From a virus: a DNA stretch of 31,253 bases. Under the pieces are notes generated by a model. That model saw only the letters and a list, made by a program, of their open reading frames with translations, was not told the origin of the DNA and did no database searches. Position 1 is the stretch's first letter. Each line of letters opens with the position of its first letter. This document shows positions 25,278 to 31,253 of this stretch, in pieces. The stretch covers positions 1-31,253 of IMG/VR virus record IMGVR_UViG_3300031977_000457; one strand, given 5' to 3'. The position numbers and the translations under genes were made by a program.

Positions 25278-25948
25278 CAGTTCTTTCCGTTATGTGGACA
25301 CTCCAACACAGGGCACCATGCTTTACACAGTCCGCTGGGATTGGGGTTCCAAGTGTCATGCTCAAAAGAAGTTTCCATGTCGCTGTATTTACTCAGCCAC
25401 TTCGTCCATAGCTTTTCTTGGTCTTCAATCGAATACCGGTCTCGGATTAAGTCATTGCTTACTACGAACAATAACCCTGCGCGAACGGTCTCTATCTCAG
25501 GATAGTGCTTGAAGGTAGCCAGAGCCATAAGCTCTAGCTGTCCCTTGTCCGCATATCTTGCCGACTTGCCAGTCTTGTAGTCAATCACCCATGCGAGCTT
25601 GTCTTCGCGGTTTAAGATTACAAGGTCAGCAATGCCTCGGAACCAAACGTTATCGTCAAAGAAGCTACATGCTTCTAAGTCTTCCGTTAGCCCCATCTTG
25701 ATCTCGCATAGCTTCTCGCCTTTCTTAGCGTTCAGCGCGTCGAGCGTACCTTTAGCGTAGTTGAACCGTGGATCTAGCTCACCCCCGTCACGGATATAAG
25801 TCTCCGCAGCTTCGTGAAAAGCTGTTCCATACAGTGTCGCTTCAGACTCCTTGAACGGGTACTGCTTGAGTACCTTCTCATGGTAGAACTGTTTAGGGCA
25901 CTGCTGGAACGCCTTTATCTTACTGAATGACCACGGCGCTACGCTCAT
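25277..25948 (-). CDS. PD-(D/E)XK exonuclease, Cas4/RecB-like with Fe-S cysteines
   Basis: The 223-residue product starts with WSFSKIKAFQQCPKQFYH, the usual RecB/Cas4-type N-terminus. Motifs: His45 in GTAFHEAAE, Asp108 in GIADLV, Asp123 and Lys125 in VIDYKTG, and Gln137 in GQLELMA. Four cysteines (C17, and C208, C212, C217 in LCKAWCPVLEC) are placed as a 4Fe-4S site, as in Cas4 and AddB. It is probably a 5'-3' exonuclease that makes 3' overhangs for recombination. No CRISPR array or Cas1/Cas2 lies in the window, so this is a phage recombination enzyme. ATG overlaps the upstream stop (ATGA). Confidence 0.85.
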   Translation of the reverse strand: MSVAPWSFSKIKAFQQCPKQFYHEKVLKQYPFKESEATLYGTAFHEAAETYIRDGGELDPRFNYAKGTLDALNAKKGEKLCEIKMGLTEDLEACSFFDDNVWFRGIADLVILNREDKLAWVIDYKTGKSARYADKGQLELMALATFKHYPEIETVRAGLLFVVSNDLIRDRYSIEDQEKLWTKWLSKYSDMETSFEHDTWNPNPSGLCKAWCPVLECPHNGKN

Positions 25949-26130
25949 GGAGAATCAAATACCTGATTTAATCCACGTAACTCAGATATAAGTAGTGCCA
26001 TGAGAGCTTGGTCAAACGTCATATCTCCATTTGCGAATATATACATCGCATCGTCCATAACGGCACCAGCGGCGTCACGTCGCAGAAACTCGTCTAGCGT
26101 TTGCCGCTCTTCCCACGGTGTAGATTCCAT
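25945..26130 (-). CDS. Small unknown acidic protein
   Basis: The product is about 60 residues from ATG 26130, with GGGAGG ten bases before it; a start at 26157 would add nine residues that look non-conserved. It is helical and acidic (TLDEFLRRDAAGAVMDDAMY, then ALMALLISELRGLNQVF) with no Cys or motif. Coupled to the exonuclease by a 4-base overlap. No function is recognised. Confidence 0.55.
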   Translation of the reverse strand: MESTPWEERQTLDEFLRRDAAGAVMDDAMYIFANGDMTFDQALMALLISELRGLNQVFDSP

Positions 26131-26131
26131 A

Positions 26132-26323
26132 TTAGTTGGGCCTCCCGCAGTAACCATACCCAGAAGTAGTAGCGAAGTGACCGCCTATACATTCCCACTG
26201 GCAGATTGTTTTTCCGTTCTGACCACGGAACTCGCTCACTTTCTGCCAGAGGTGATTGTGATAGGCATAAGCCGATGCACCTAGAGCCAAAAGAACTAAC
26301 CCAAAAATAACTTTAATCTTCAT
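26132..26323 (-). CDS. Small secreted or membrane-anchored Cys protein
   Basis: The 63-residue product has a signal-like N-terminus: MKIKVIFGLVLLALGASAYA, with Lys residues, a hydrophobic core and A-x-A before Tyr. The mature part would be about 42 residues, with WQKVSEFRG and then Cys41, Cys45 and Cys59 (CQWEC, GYGYC). Three Cys leaves one unpaired. It may be periplasmic or stay anchored. A small exported Cys protein from a phage could act in superinfection exclusion or lysis control, which is inference only. TAATG couples it to the upstream gene. Confidence 0.65.
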   Translation of the reverse strand: MKIKVIFGLVLLALGASAYAYHNHLWQKVSEFRGQNGKTICQWECIGGHFATTSGYGYCGRPN

Positions 26324-26880
26324 TACACCACCTTCAAAACAGCATAGAACAACACTATAGCAGAAGTAGCGCCAAGTAGCGCACTCACATACTCCAATAT
26401 AAACTTCAAGGGATTCTCTGGCTTCTCCATAACTGGCTGTTTTACAACTGGCTGTTTTACAACTGGCTGTTTCACAACTGGGTTAGGAGTCGCAGCCTTA
26501 GCCGCAGCCCTAGCTTCCCGCCGTTTTTGTTTAGCCAAATACTTACGATGTGCAGCCTTGTTCCTCTCAAAAATCGTTCTGTACTCTTCAAGCGTTGCTA
26601 TTCGGTAGTGATCCTTTTTCGTTTTTGTAATGTACCCTTTACTGGTACCGCTTTGACTAAGCCACTTACGTAGCTCTTGCTTGTTTTTGGGTTTAGGTGC
26701 TAAGTCTGAGGCGGGAATTATCTTCCACATTCCTGTCAGCGTGGCGCTACCACCCAAACTCGACAGTATATCGTACAGATGCGCTGTCCTACTGTGCGGT
26801 TTTACTGGGTGAGGAGCGCGTTCCTCCGTAGTTTCTTCAGCCCAATCGTGCCCGTATATATTTTTTATTTTCGTATCCAT
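26323..26880 (-). CDS. Tail-anchored basic protein with Pro-rich repeat
   Basis: The 185-residue product has a basic N-terminal domain (about 25-105) with HLYDILSSLGGSATLTGMWK and KKDHYRIATLEEYRTIFERN, which may be a winged helix. A Lys/Arg/Ala helix (about 106-130), a tandem VVKQP repeat (about 132-150) and one C-terminal membrane segment (about 163-182, YVSALLGATSAIVLFYAVL) follow. The protein thus looks like a DNA- or RNA-binding head tied to the inner membrane by a flexible stalk. ATG 26880 overlaps the polymerase stop (TAATG); the frame opens at 26889. Family unknown. Confidence 0.6.
   Translation of the reverse strand: MDTKIKNIYGHDWAEETTEERAPHPVKPHSRTAHLYDILSSLGGSATLTGMWKIIPASDLAPKPKNKQELRKWLSQSGTSKGYITKTKKDHYRIATLEEYRTIFERNKAAHRKYLAKQKRREARAAAKAATPNPVVKQPVVKQPVVKQPVMEKPENPLKFILEYVSALLGATSAIVLFYAVLKVV
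26431..26475 (-). repeat. Three 15-bp tandem units encoding VVKQP
   Basis: Plus-strand units AACTGGCTGTTTTAC at 26431-26445 and 26446-26460 are identical; the third, 26461-26475, has one change (TTCAC for TTTAC). They encode the stalk repeat VVKQP in the membrane-tethered protein and keep frame on copy change. Confidence 0.95.
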
Positions 26881-28712
26881 TATTCGCAATCTCCGTATGC
26901 GTTTGCTACGCCACTCTCACATTCAAGTGGCAACCCTTCGGCCCATGTCGGGACGTACCTCATGCACTTCTCAACATATTGTTGGGCCGTTTCTGCTTCA
27001 GACTCAGGTACACATGCGATAACTGAGTCGTGAACTGTAAGTACCGCTCGGTACTTGTTATTTATTAAGAGCATCTGGTCACCTATCACGCACCGTGCTA
27101 GGGCTTGGCAGACATTCTCTATGACTTTCCCACCGTAGATCCGTGTTCGGCCTCGGCGGGTCTTGTAGCTGTACTCAACCCCCCGCTCACCTTGCTCCCC
27201 ACGTAGATCCTGATAACGCATTAGGAGCTTAGACGGTAGACGTATGGCTTCTTGATTTCCTATAACCTTAATCGCACCTTCTCTGCCAAACTGTATGGAG
27301 TCACCCCGTTCCATGCCAGCGATTGCATGTTGGGCTTCTCGCCATACTTGGCTGATCCTCCAGTTTGCGTCACGATAGATATTGATGATGCGCCGTGCTT
27401 CGTCCAGCGATATGTCCGTACCAAACGATTTCAACTGTGCTTGAAACTTGAGCGCCCCCATACCATAACCGGCACCGAGGATTGTGGTCTTACCGACGAA
27501 CCGCTGGTCTTTTGTTATCTGATCTTCCGGTGTTTCGTATATACGTGCTGCCATCTTGACGTACACATCTTCTTTGTTGCGAAACGCATCAGTCAGGTCA
27601 TCTTGCCCTGCAAACCACGCCAGCACCCGTGCTTCGATCTGCGATGAGTCACAGTCGATCAACGTGTACCCCCTCGGCGCTATGATGCTTCTCTTTAACA
27701 TCTTACCGTTTGGCCCACGGCTAGGTAGGTTTTGTAGGTTGATCTTGTCATCCCCACCCCACCTACCAGTGTGCGCTGCGTAGTACCTCACAGGAACCGG
27801 CAGAGTACCGCGCCCCGCTATGTCGATGAACCGCTGCGTGCGAGTCTCTTCCAGCGTACTTTTGTTACCTAGTCTGGCGGCTACCAGTGCTTGCACCGAT
27901 GGGTTTTCATGCTCGGCAAGTGCCTTGAACCCTTCATCTGTTTTAGCAAATGCGAAGGTCTCTTTGCCTGTAGTGGGGCTGACCTTGGTAGGTGGTTCGA
28001 CACCTTTAGAACGCAGTAACTCCGCAAACTTGTCGTTACTCATTAGTTCTTTCTTGTCGGTCACACCGGCATCGGATAACAAGTTATCTTTATACTGCTT
28101 GATGTTCTCAAGGTGCTGCGCCAATAAGTCTTGGTCTAGCTCCAGCATCGGGTTAATGAACATACGTAAGGTGCAGTCGATGATCCTTAGTTCCTTCTTA
28201 GGGAAGCCTTGCTTCAAGAAAATGTTGAACAGGTCATACGTAAGCTGCACGTCGTTGATGCAGTAGTCGCCGTAACGATCTAACTCATCGTCAGTAAAAT
28301 CCAAGCGGCGTTTATTTAGCGCGTTAAGTATCTCGGTACCTTTAGCACCTATATTGTATCTTTCCGCAAGCGCCTTGAGGCTTCCACCAACCTCCACCCC
28401 ATGTACAGCACGGGCAATACAAAGAGTATCAGCGTAAACGCGAGGGCGAATACCAAATTTCCAAGATAATATAGCGCCATCGAACATAGTGTTGTGAGCC
28501 AGCAGCATACTGTTAGCCCAGTCAAACCCGCCAAGGTATTCTTTAAGTTCTTCGTGCGTTCCCGAAGCCCATTCAATGTCGCCATTATTTACCTTTACCC
28601 CTACGCCTACGATCTCAAAACGCGGATCGCGTACGTATTCTTCAGTCGTCATTTTTGTTAACGAGAAGTCCCTACTGTAGAACGTCTCGAAGTCCAAAGT
28701 TATAAGATCCAT
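26880..28712 (-). CDS. polA: DNA polymerase, family A, with 3'-5' exonuclease
   Basis: The 610-residue replicative polymerase has an N-terminal proofreading exonuclease: Asp7 and Glu9 in LDFETF, Asp78 in AHNTMFDGA, Asp154 in YCINDVQLTYD. Polymerase motif A is LIDCDSSQIEARV with Asp355; motif B has Arg404, Lys408, Leu412 and Tyr416 in RFVGKTTILGAGYG; motif C is VLTVHDSVIA with Asp562. Leu412 matches E. coli Phe762, and motif C reads HDS where HDE is usual. The 5'-3' exonuclease domain of bacterial Pol I is absent, as in phage enzymes. AGGGAAG precedes the ATG; the Coq4-like gene ends on the base before it. Confidence 0.93.
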   Translation of the reverse strand: MDLITLDFETFYSRDFSLTKMTTEEYVRDPRFEIVGVGVKVNNGDIEWASGTHEELKEYLGGFDWANSMLLAHNTMFDGAILSWKFGIRPRVYADTLCIARAVHGVEVGGSLKALAERYNIGAKGTEILNALNKRRLDFTDDELDRYGDYCINDVQLTYDLFNIFLKQGFPKKELRIIDCTLRMFINPMLELDQDLLAQHLENIKQYKDNLLSDAGVTDKKELMSNDKFAELLRSKGVEPPTKVSPTTGKETFAFAKTDEGFKALAEHENPSVQALVAARLGNKSTLEETRTQRFIDIAGRGTLPVPVRYYAAHTGRWGGDDKINLQNLPSRGPNGKMLKRSIIAPRGYTLIDCDSSQIEARVLAWFAGQDDLTDAFRNKEDVYVKMAARIYETPEDQITKDQRFVGKTTILGAGYGMGALKFQAQLKSFGTDISLDEARRIINIYRDANWRISQVWREAQHAIAGMERGDSIQFGREGAIKVIGNQEAIRLPSKLLMRYQDLRGEQGERGVEYSYKTRRGRTRIYGGKVIENVCQALARCVIGDQMLLINNKYRAVLTVHDSVIACVPESEAETAQQYVEKCMRYVPTWAEGLPLECESGVANAYGDCE

Positions 28713-29426
28713 TTACTTCCCTTTTTGTTTGCGTAACCTATCCATCATTGCCTTATATTTTGTGGGCTGACGTACACCGATACTTTGCTGCACAACCTCC
28801 AAAGGCTGACCTAACAAAGCAGGCCAATCTATACCGGCAAGCCACTGCGATTTCCTACCATGCCAGTACGCTTCAAAGGATGCGCTAAAAACACCCCATC
28901 CCTTTCTCCTAGCGTGGGTTATAGTCATGGGTATCGTCATAGCGATGATGCCTAGATTCGCAAAGTTACCGTGCAAGAACCAAAGAAGCACCACTTCACC
29001 AAAGGGGTTGCGTTCGTAACCGGTGACCGTGTGCGTAAGATCATGCTGATCCCTATACCACTTAATGTAGGTGTTGAACTCTGACTCTGATGGCTTCTCG
29101 CCTTTGCCCTTGGTATCGCCTGCAAACTGCGCGGTGGAACGGCCTGTTTCTATTAAAAACTTTGAGTATTCGTTGCCAAGACTGCCAATAGGCATAGCCT
29201 GCAAGCGGTCTACGTCATCTAACACGTTAACCAGAGACTCTTTGTTCGATATTACCCTAGAGCCTAGATCCGTACTCCTAAACAGTTTGTGCTGCTTACG
29301 CACCGACTTGGTTGACAGCCAATTGAAAAGAACAAACGCTGCCGCCAAGTCATCTGGGTTCTTATAAAGACGGCGCAGTGCATTGAACACGCTACGCCAT
29401 TTCAATTTGAATTTAGCTACACCCAT
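28713..29426 (-). CDS. Coq4 family protein
   Basis: The 237-residue product carries the Coq4 hallmark HDxxHx11E: His128, Asp129, His132 and Glu144 in HDLTHTVTGYERNPFGEV. It also has MPIGSLGNEYSKFL, matching the upstream family block, and about the family's usual length. Coq4 takes part in ubiquinone biosynthesis; in eukaryotes it holds the synthesis complex together and has been linked to ring C1 decarboxylation. In a phage the role is unknown. It overlaps the radical SAM gene by 10 bases and is followed directly by DNA polymerase. Metal-site residues are intact, which argues for a working protein. Confidence 0.82.
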   Translation of the reverse strand: MGVAKFKLKWRSVFNALRRLYKNPDDLAAAFVLFNWLSTKSVRKQHKLFRSTDLGSRVISNKESLVNVLDDVDRLQAMPIGSLGNEYSKFLIETGRSTAQFAGDTKGKGEKPSESEFNTYIKWYRDQHDLTHTVTGYERNPFGEVVLLWFLHGNFANLGIIAMTIPMTITHARRKGWGVFSASFEAYWHGRKSQWLAGIDWPALLGQPLEVVQQSIGVRQPTKYKAMMDRLRKQKGK

Positions 29427-30241
29427 TGCTTATATCCCTCCACTACTTCTGGCTTTGCACACGGAACGTCGCACACGCTGCAAGGAGCTATGGCATCTCG
29501 GTTGCCGTTTACAAGCTCGGTATATATACGACGTAGCTCTTCGTTGTCGCGCCATTCCCTAAACATGTTTACGTCTTTGACGTTGGCGAAGCCGATTTGA
29601 TGCGACCAGTCGTTACAGCACATCTGTAGCTCGCCATCAAAGTTTATAAAGATCCCCCGCATTGGGTGGACGCACGGGCCTTTTACAGCAGTGCCGCCAG
29701 CAATTAGCCCCGCTCGGTGATTAAAGACATGCGCGTACAGAAAGTTACCGCCCTTGGGATCTGGAAAATCAGGTAGTACGTTTATGTCTTCAACTGATCC
29801 GCCGTCAGGTTTCCAGTAATCTTCGATCCGCTCGCCGTTATCTAAGCGCGGGTACTTTGCTCGCCTCGCTAGGAAGTCCTCTTCTGTCGTATAGGTATTC
29901 AGTACAAGGTTGTCTAGCTGCCGGTAGTATTTCCAATACCGATCAAGCCTCCAGCCATTAGTTGTTACCTGTGTCTTATACCGATTCGGTTTGCGAAGAA
30001 GGCGTTTAATTATGTCTTCAAACTGCGGGTGGTTAGTGCTCTCACCTCGCCCAGCAAGGATCACGGTGCCACTGAACCTCCACTCCTCTATCTGATCCAT
30101 GATCTGATCAAACAATTCCAGACTCATGTTCTGGTTGTTATTGGGGTATATAGACGCATCAGACCGTGGGCAGAACGAACAAGTGCGATTGCATAAGTCC
30201 GTTATGTTTATGTCGATCTGACCAAGCCCCCTCAAGTCCAC
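29417..30241 (-). CDS. Radical SAM/SPASM enzyme
   Basis: The 274-residue product has the CxxxCxxC cluster (C17, C21, C24) in DLCNRTCSFCPR, a GRGEST block like the GGEP SAM-binding motif, and VTTNGW. The C-terminal part has SPASM-type cysteines (C190, C208, C209, C254, C257, C261) with GIFINFDGELQMCCNDW, IGFANVKD and CSVCDVPC, which would bind auxiliary Fe-S clusters. Such enzymes modify peptides, proteins or small molecules. GTG 30241 with AAGGA nine bases upstream is preferred; TTG 30268 lacks a site. It overlaps the Coq4-like gene by 10 bases. The substrate is not apparent. Confidence 0.85.
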   Translation of the reverse strand: MDLRGLGQIDINITDLCNRTCSFCPRSDASIYPNNNQNMSLELFDQIMDQIEEWRFSGTVILAGRGESTNHPQFEDIIKRLLRKPNRYKTQVTTNGWRLDRYWKYYRQLDNLVLNTYTTEEDFLARRAKYPRLDNGERIEDYWKPDGGSVEDINVLPDFPDPKGGNFLYAHVFNHRAGLIAGGTAVKGPCVHPMRGIFINFDGELQMCCNDWSHQIGFANVKDVNMFREWRDNEELRRIYTELVNGNRDAIAPCSVCDVPCAKPEVVEGYKQWV

Positions 30242-30498
30242 GACTTGCCGTCCTTTTCTGTTAGCCAAACACGGTAGTCGCCATCATTAGTGACCTTGCG
30301 ACTTGTTATCTTCCAACCACGCCGCGCAGCAGCCACACGGAACGCCCGTACTTTGTGTCCGTAGGGGTCAGTCACAACGAAAGAGTCTCCCAAACCCATA
30401 CGGTCTAACGTGTTCTCGTATGGACGTTGATGGCTGTACTGTTTATCAAACAGTAGAACCCCCTTCTCGATCACGATGTCCTCTAGTTCGTCGCTCAC
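30232..30498 (-). CDS. Small unknown protein with GDSFVV and RVW blocks
   Basis: The 88-residue product reads strand-helix-strand: VLLFDKQYSH, RMGLGDSFVVTDPYG, then a basic helix VRAFRVAAARRGWKITSRKV and DYRVWLTEKDG. The layout is like that of the protein at 17674-17901. A nucleic-acid-binding role is possible from the basic helix. GTG 30498 overlaps the upstream TGA; AAGGAAG precedes it. Confidence 0.65.
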   Translation of the reverse strand: MSDELEDIVIEKGVLLFDKQYSHQRPYENTLDRMGLGDSFVVTDPYGHKVRAFRVAAARRGWKITSRKVTNDGDYRVWLTEKDGKSWT

Positions 30499-30677
30499 GC
30501 TTCTTCCTTCTCCACAACACGGGTGACAATCACATCAGTAGTGATTGGCTTGCGTACCCAGTTACCCCAAGAACCACGATCATCTATGACTTTGTACTGC
30601 GCCATCTCTTCGTCCTTGGCCTCTATTACTACCTGCCGTTCTACAGTCTCCGAGAAAGTTACAACAAACCTTTTCAT
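30495..30677 (-). CDS. Small unknown protein, beta-rich
   Basis: The product is 60 residues from ATG 30677: MKRFVVTFSETVERQVVIEA, then DEEMAQYKVIDDRGSWGNW and a C-terminal strand TDVIVTRVVEKEEA. This is a beta-helix-beta pattern seen in many small phage proteins. The open frame reaches 30794, but those 39 residues lie over the upstream gene and look random. A G-run (GGGGG) six bases ahead of the ATG may serve as ribosome-binding site. No function is known. Confidence 0.6.
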   Translation of the reverse strand: MKRFVVTFSETVERQVVIEAKDEEMAQYKVIDDRGSWGNWVRKPITTDVIVTRVVEKEEA

Positions 30678-30678
30678 C

Positions 30679-30909
30679 TCAACCCCCCAACCGTTTAATT
30701 TCAGCGTCAATATAAAACCGGATCTTCTTCGCATCGCGTAGCTCGTCACTGTGAGATGCCTCACCCATGCGGTAACACGCACGGAATATCTCACCGATCT
30801 GCGCGTTCATGTTCTTATGTGAGATTAGATCTTGTAGCTCCTGCGCGTCAGCAGGTAACTCGTAATACGATGCAGTGCTGCCATCACTGACAGCGGTACC
30901 CTTCTTCAT
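30679..30909 (-). CDS. DUF3310-like protein
   Basis: The 76-residue product has ASYYELPADAQELQDLISH, IGEIFRACYRMGEASH and a final helix ELRDAKKIRFYIDAEIKRL. The order YYELP, R-x-G, D-x-x-K-x-x-x-Y-I matches DUF3310, a family related to T7 gp1.7 nucleotide kinase regions. Only the C-terminal helical core is present, so enzyme activity is doubtful. AGGAGAG lies about five bases ahead of ATG 30909. The nuclease gene ends ten bases upstream. Confidence 0.65.
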   Translation of the reverse strand: MKKGTAVSDGSTASYYELPADAQELQDLISHKNMNAQIGEIFRACYRMGEASHSDELRDAKKIRFYIDAEIKRLGG

Positions 30910-30918
30910 CTGTCTCTC

Positions 30919-31251
30919 CTAGAAGTCAAACGCCAACTGGCGATCATCGACTTCAACTTCAGTTTTACACATGAGGATGTCTGCCACTGTGTGCAGGTTC
31001 TCCTCGTTCACTACGGCGGCTATGCCTCCCGCTTCTACAATCTGACGCAGGTTCATGTCTTGTAGTGCAGTGGTTTTTCCCTTCCCCGCCTTGCACTCAA
31101 TACCAAAGAACTTGCCGTTGTAGCACCCCACAATATCCGGTACACCGCTCTTACCGTACCCGCCTGTCACGGGGTAAAAGTAGTATGCACCTAACTGCTT
31201 TAGGGTAGCCGCCACCTTCTTCTTAACCTTCGCCTCCGGCGTCATCGCCAT
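30919..31251 (-). CDS. VRR-NUC nuclease, possibly cut by the window edge
   Basis: The 110-residue product fits a stand-alone VRR-NUC domain: Glu6, Pro38-Asp39 in KSGVPDIVG, Glu52 and Lys54 in FFGIECKAGKGK, and Gln64 in TALQDMNLRQ. It is a PD-(D/E)XK enzyme acting on branched or single-stranded DNA. The C-terminus DDRQLAFDF looks like a short clamp-binding peptide. ATG 31251 leaves only two bases before the window edge, so the true start may lie outside, although the N-terminus is of normal length for the family. Confidence 0.85.
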   Translation of the reverse strand: MAMTPEAKVKKKVAATLKQLGAYYFYPVTGGYGKSGVPDIVGCYNGKFFGIECKAGKGKTTALQDMNLRQIVEAGGIAAVVNEENLHTVADILMCKTEVEVDDRQLAFDF

Positions 31252-31253
31252 TG

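Noticed and set aside
28349-28585. A 78-codon minus-strand ORF in another frame inside the polymerase gene, with two hydrophobic segments and AAGG five bases ahead of its ATG.
   Set aside because: The host frame here is the conserved exonuclease domain, and hydrophobic products in shifted frames are common by chance. The Shine-Dalgarno makes it worth one conservation check but not a call.

Overview
The window reads as the interior of a tailed-phage genome of marine, podovirus-like type. There are no ribosomal, tRNA or cellular housekeeping genes. Coding density is near total, most genes overlap by 1-16 bases, and the content is virion, lysis and DNA-replication proteins. The protein families resemble those of uncultured marine phages and cultured phages of marine Alphaproteobacteria; that placement is from memory of family look-and-feel and was not searched. 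Terminase, portal, major capsid protein, integrase and RNA polymerase are not present here.

Layout: two convergent arms meet at about 16.8-16.96 kb. The plus-strand arm (1-16790) holds, in order: the end of an unidentified gene; two small membrane-anchored proteins; a beta-rich structural protein; a three-TM holin; a T4-type lysozyme whose catalytic Asp is Cys; a 616-residue virion protein; two small structural genes (58 and 107 aa); and five large proteins that look like tail or ejected internal virion proteins, ending in a 2058-residue polyvalent protein with an HExxH metallopeptidase motif. A 71-codon ORF with its own strong Shine-Dalgarno lies in another frame inside that last gene.

The junction (16791-16960) carries a hairpin that terminates the minus-strand arm and a 10-bp-period repeat array of seven degenerate units.

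The minus-strand arm, read from right to left, starts with a VRR-NUC nuclease, a DUF3310-like protein and two small unknowns. Next come a radical SAM/SPASM protein and a Coq4 homologue, then family A DNA polymerase (Leu at the position equivalent to E. coli Phe762), a membrane-tethered basic protein, an exported small Cys protein, a Cas4/RecB-like Fe-S exonuclease, a degenerate HNH-like basic protein, a SNF2-type helicase, a coiled-coil protein, an excisionase-like HTH protein, a Cys4 protein, a single-stranded DNA-binding protein, an AEP primase fused to a DUF927-type helicase, a second HTH protein, a small unknown, and finally a JmjC/cupin oxygenase.

Together the minus arm is a nearly self-sufficient replication and recombination set (primase-helicase, SSB, PolA, exonuclease, SNF2 helicase, nucleases). 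It also carries three enzymes outside DNA metabolism: a JmjC-type oxygenase, a Coq4-like protein and a radical SAM/SPASM protein. The Coq4 homologue suggests, as inference only, an aerobic ubiquinone-using proteobacterial host. The strongest candidates for something undescribed are the overprinted small gene, the phased repeat array at the convergence point, and the radical SAM-Coq4 pair.
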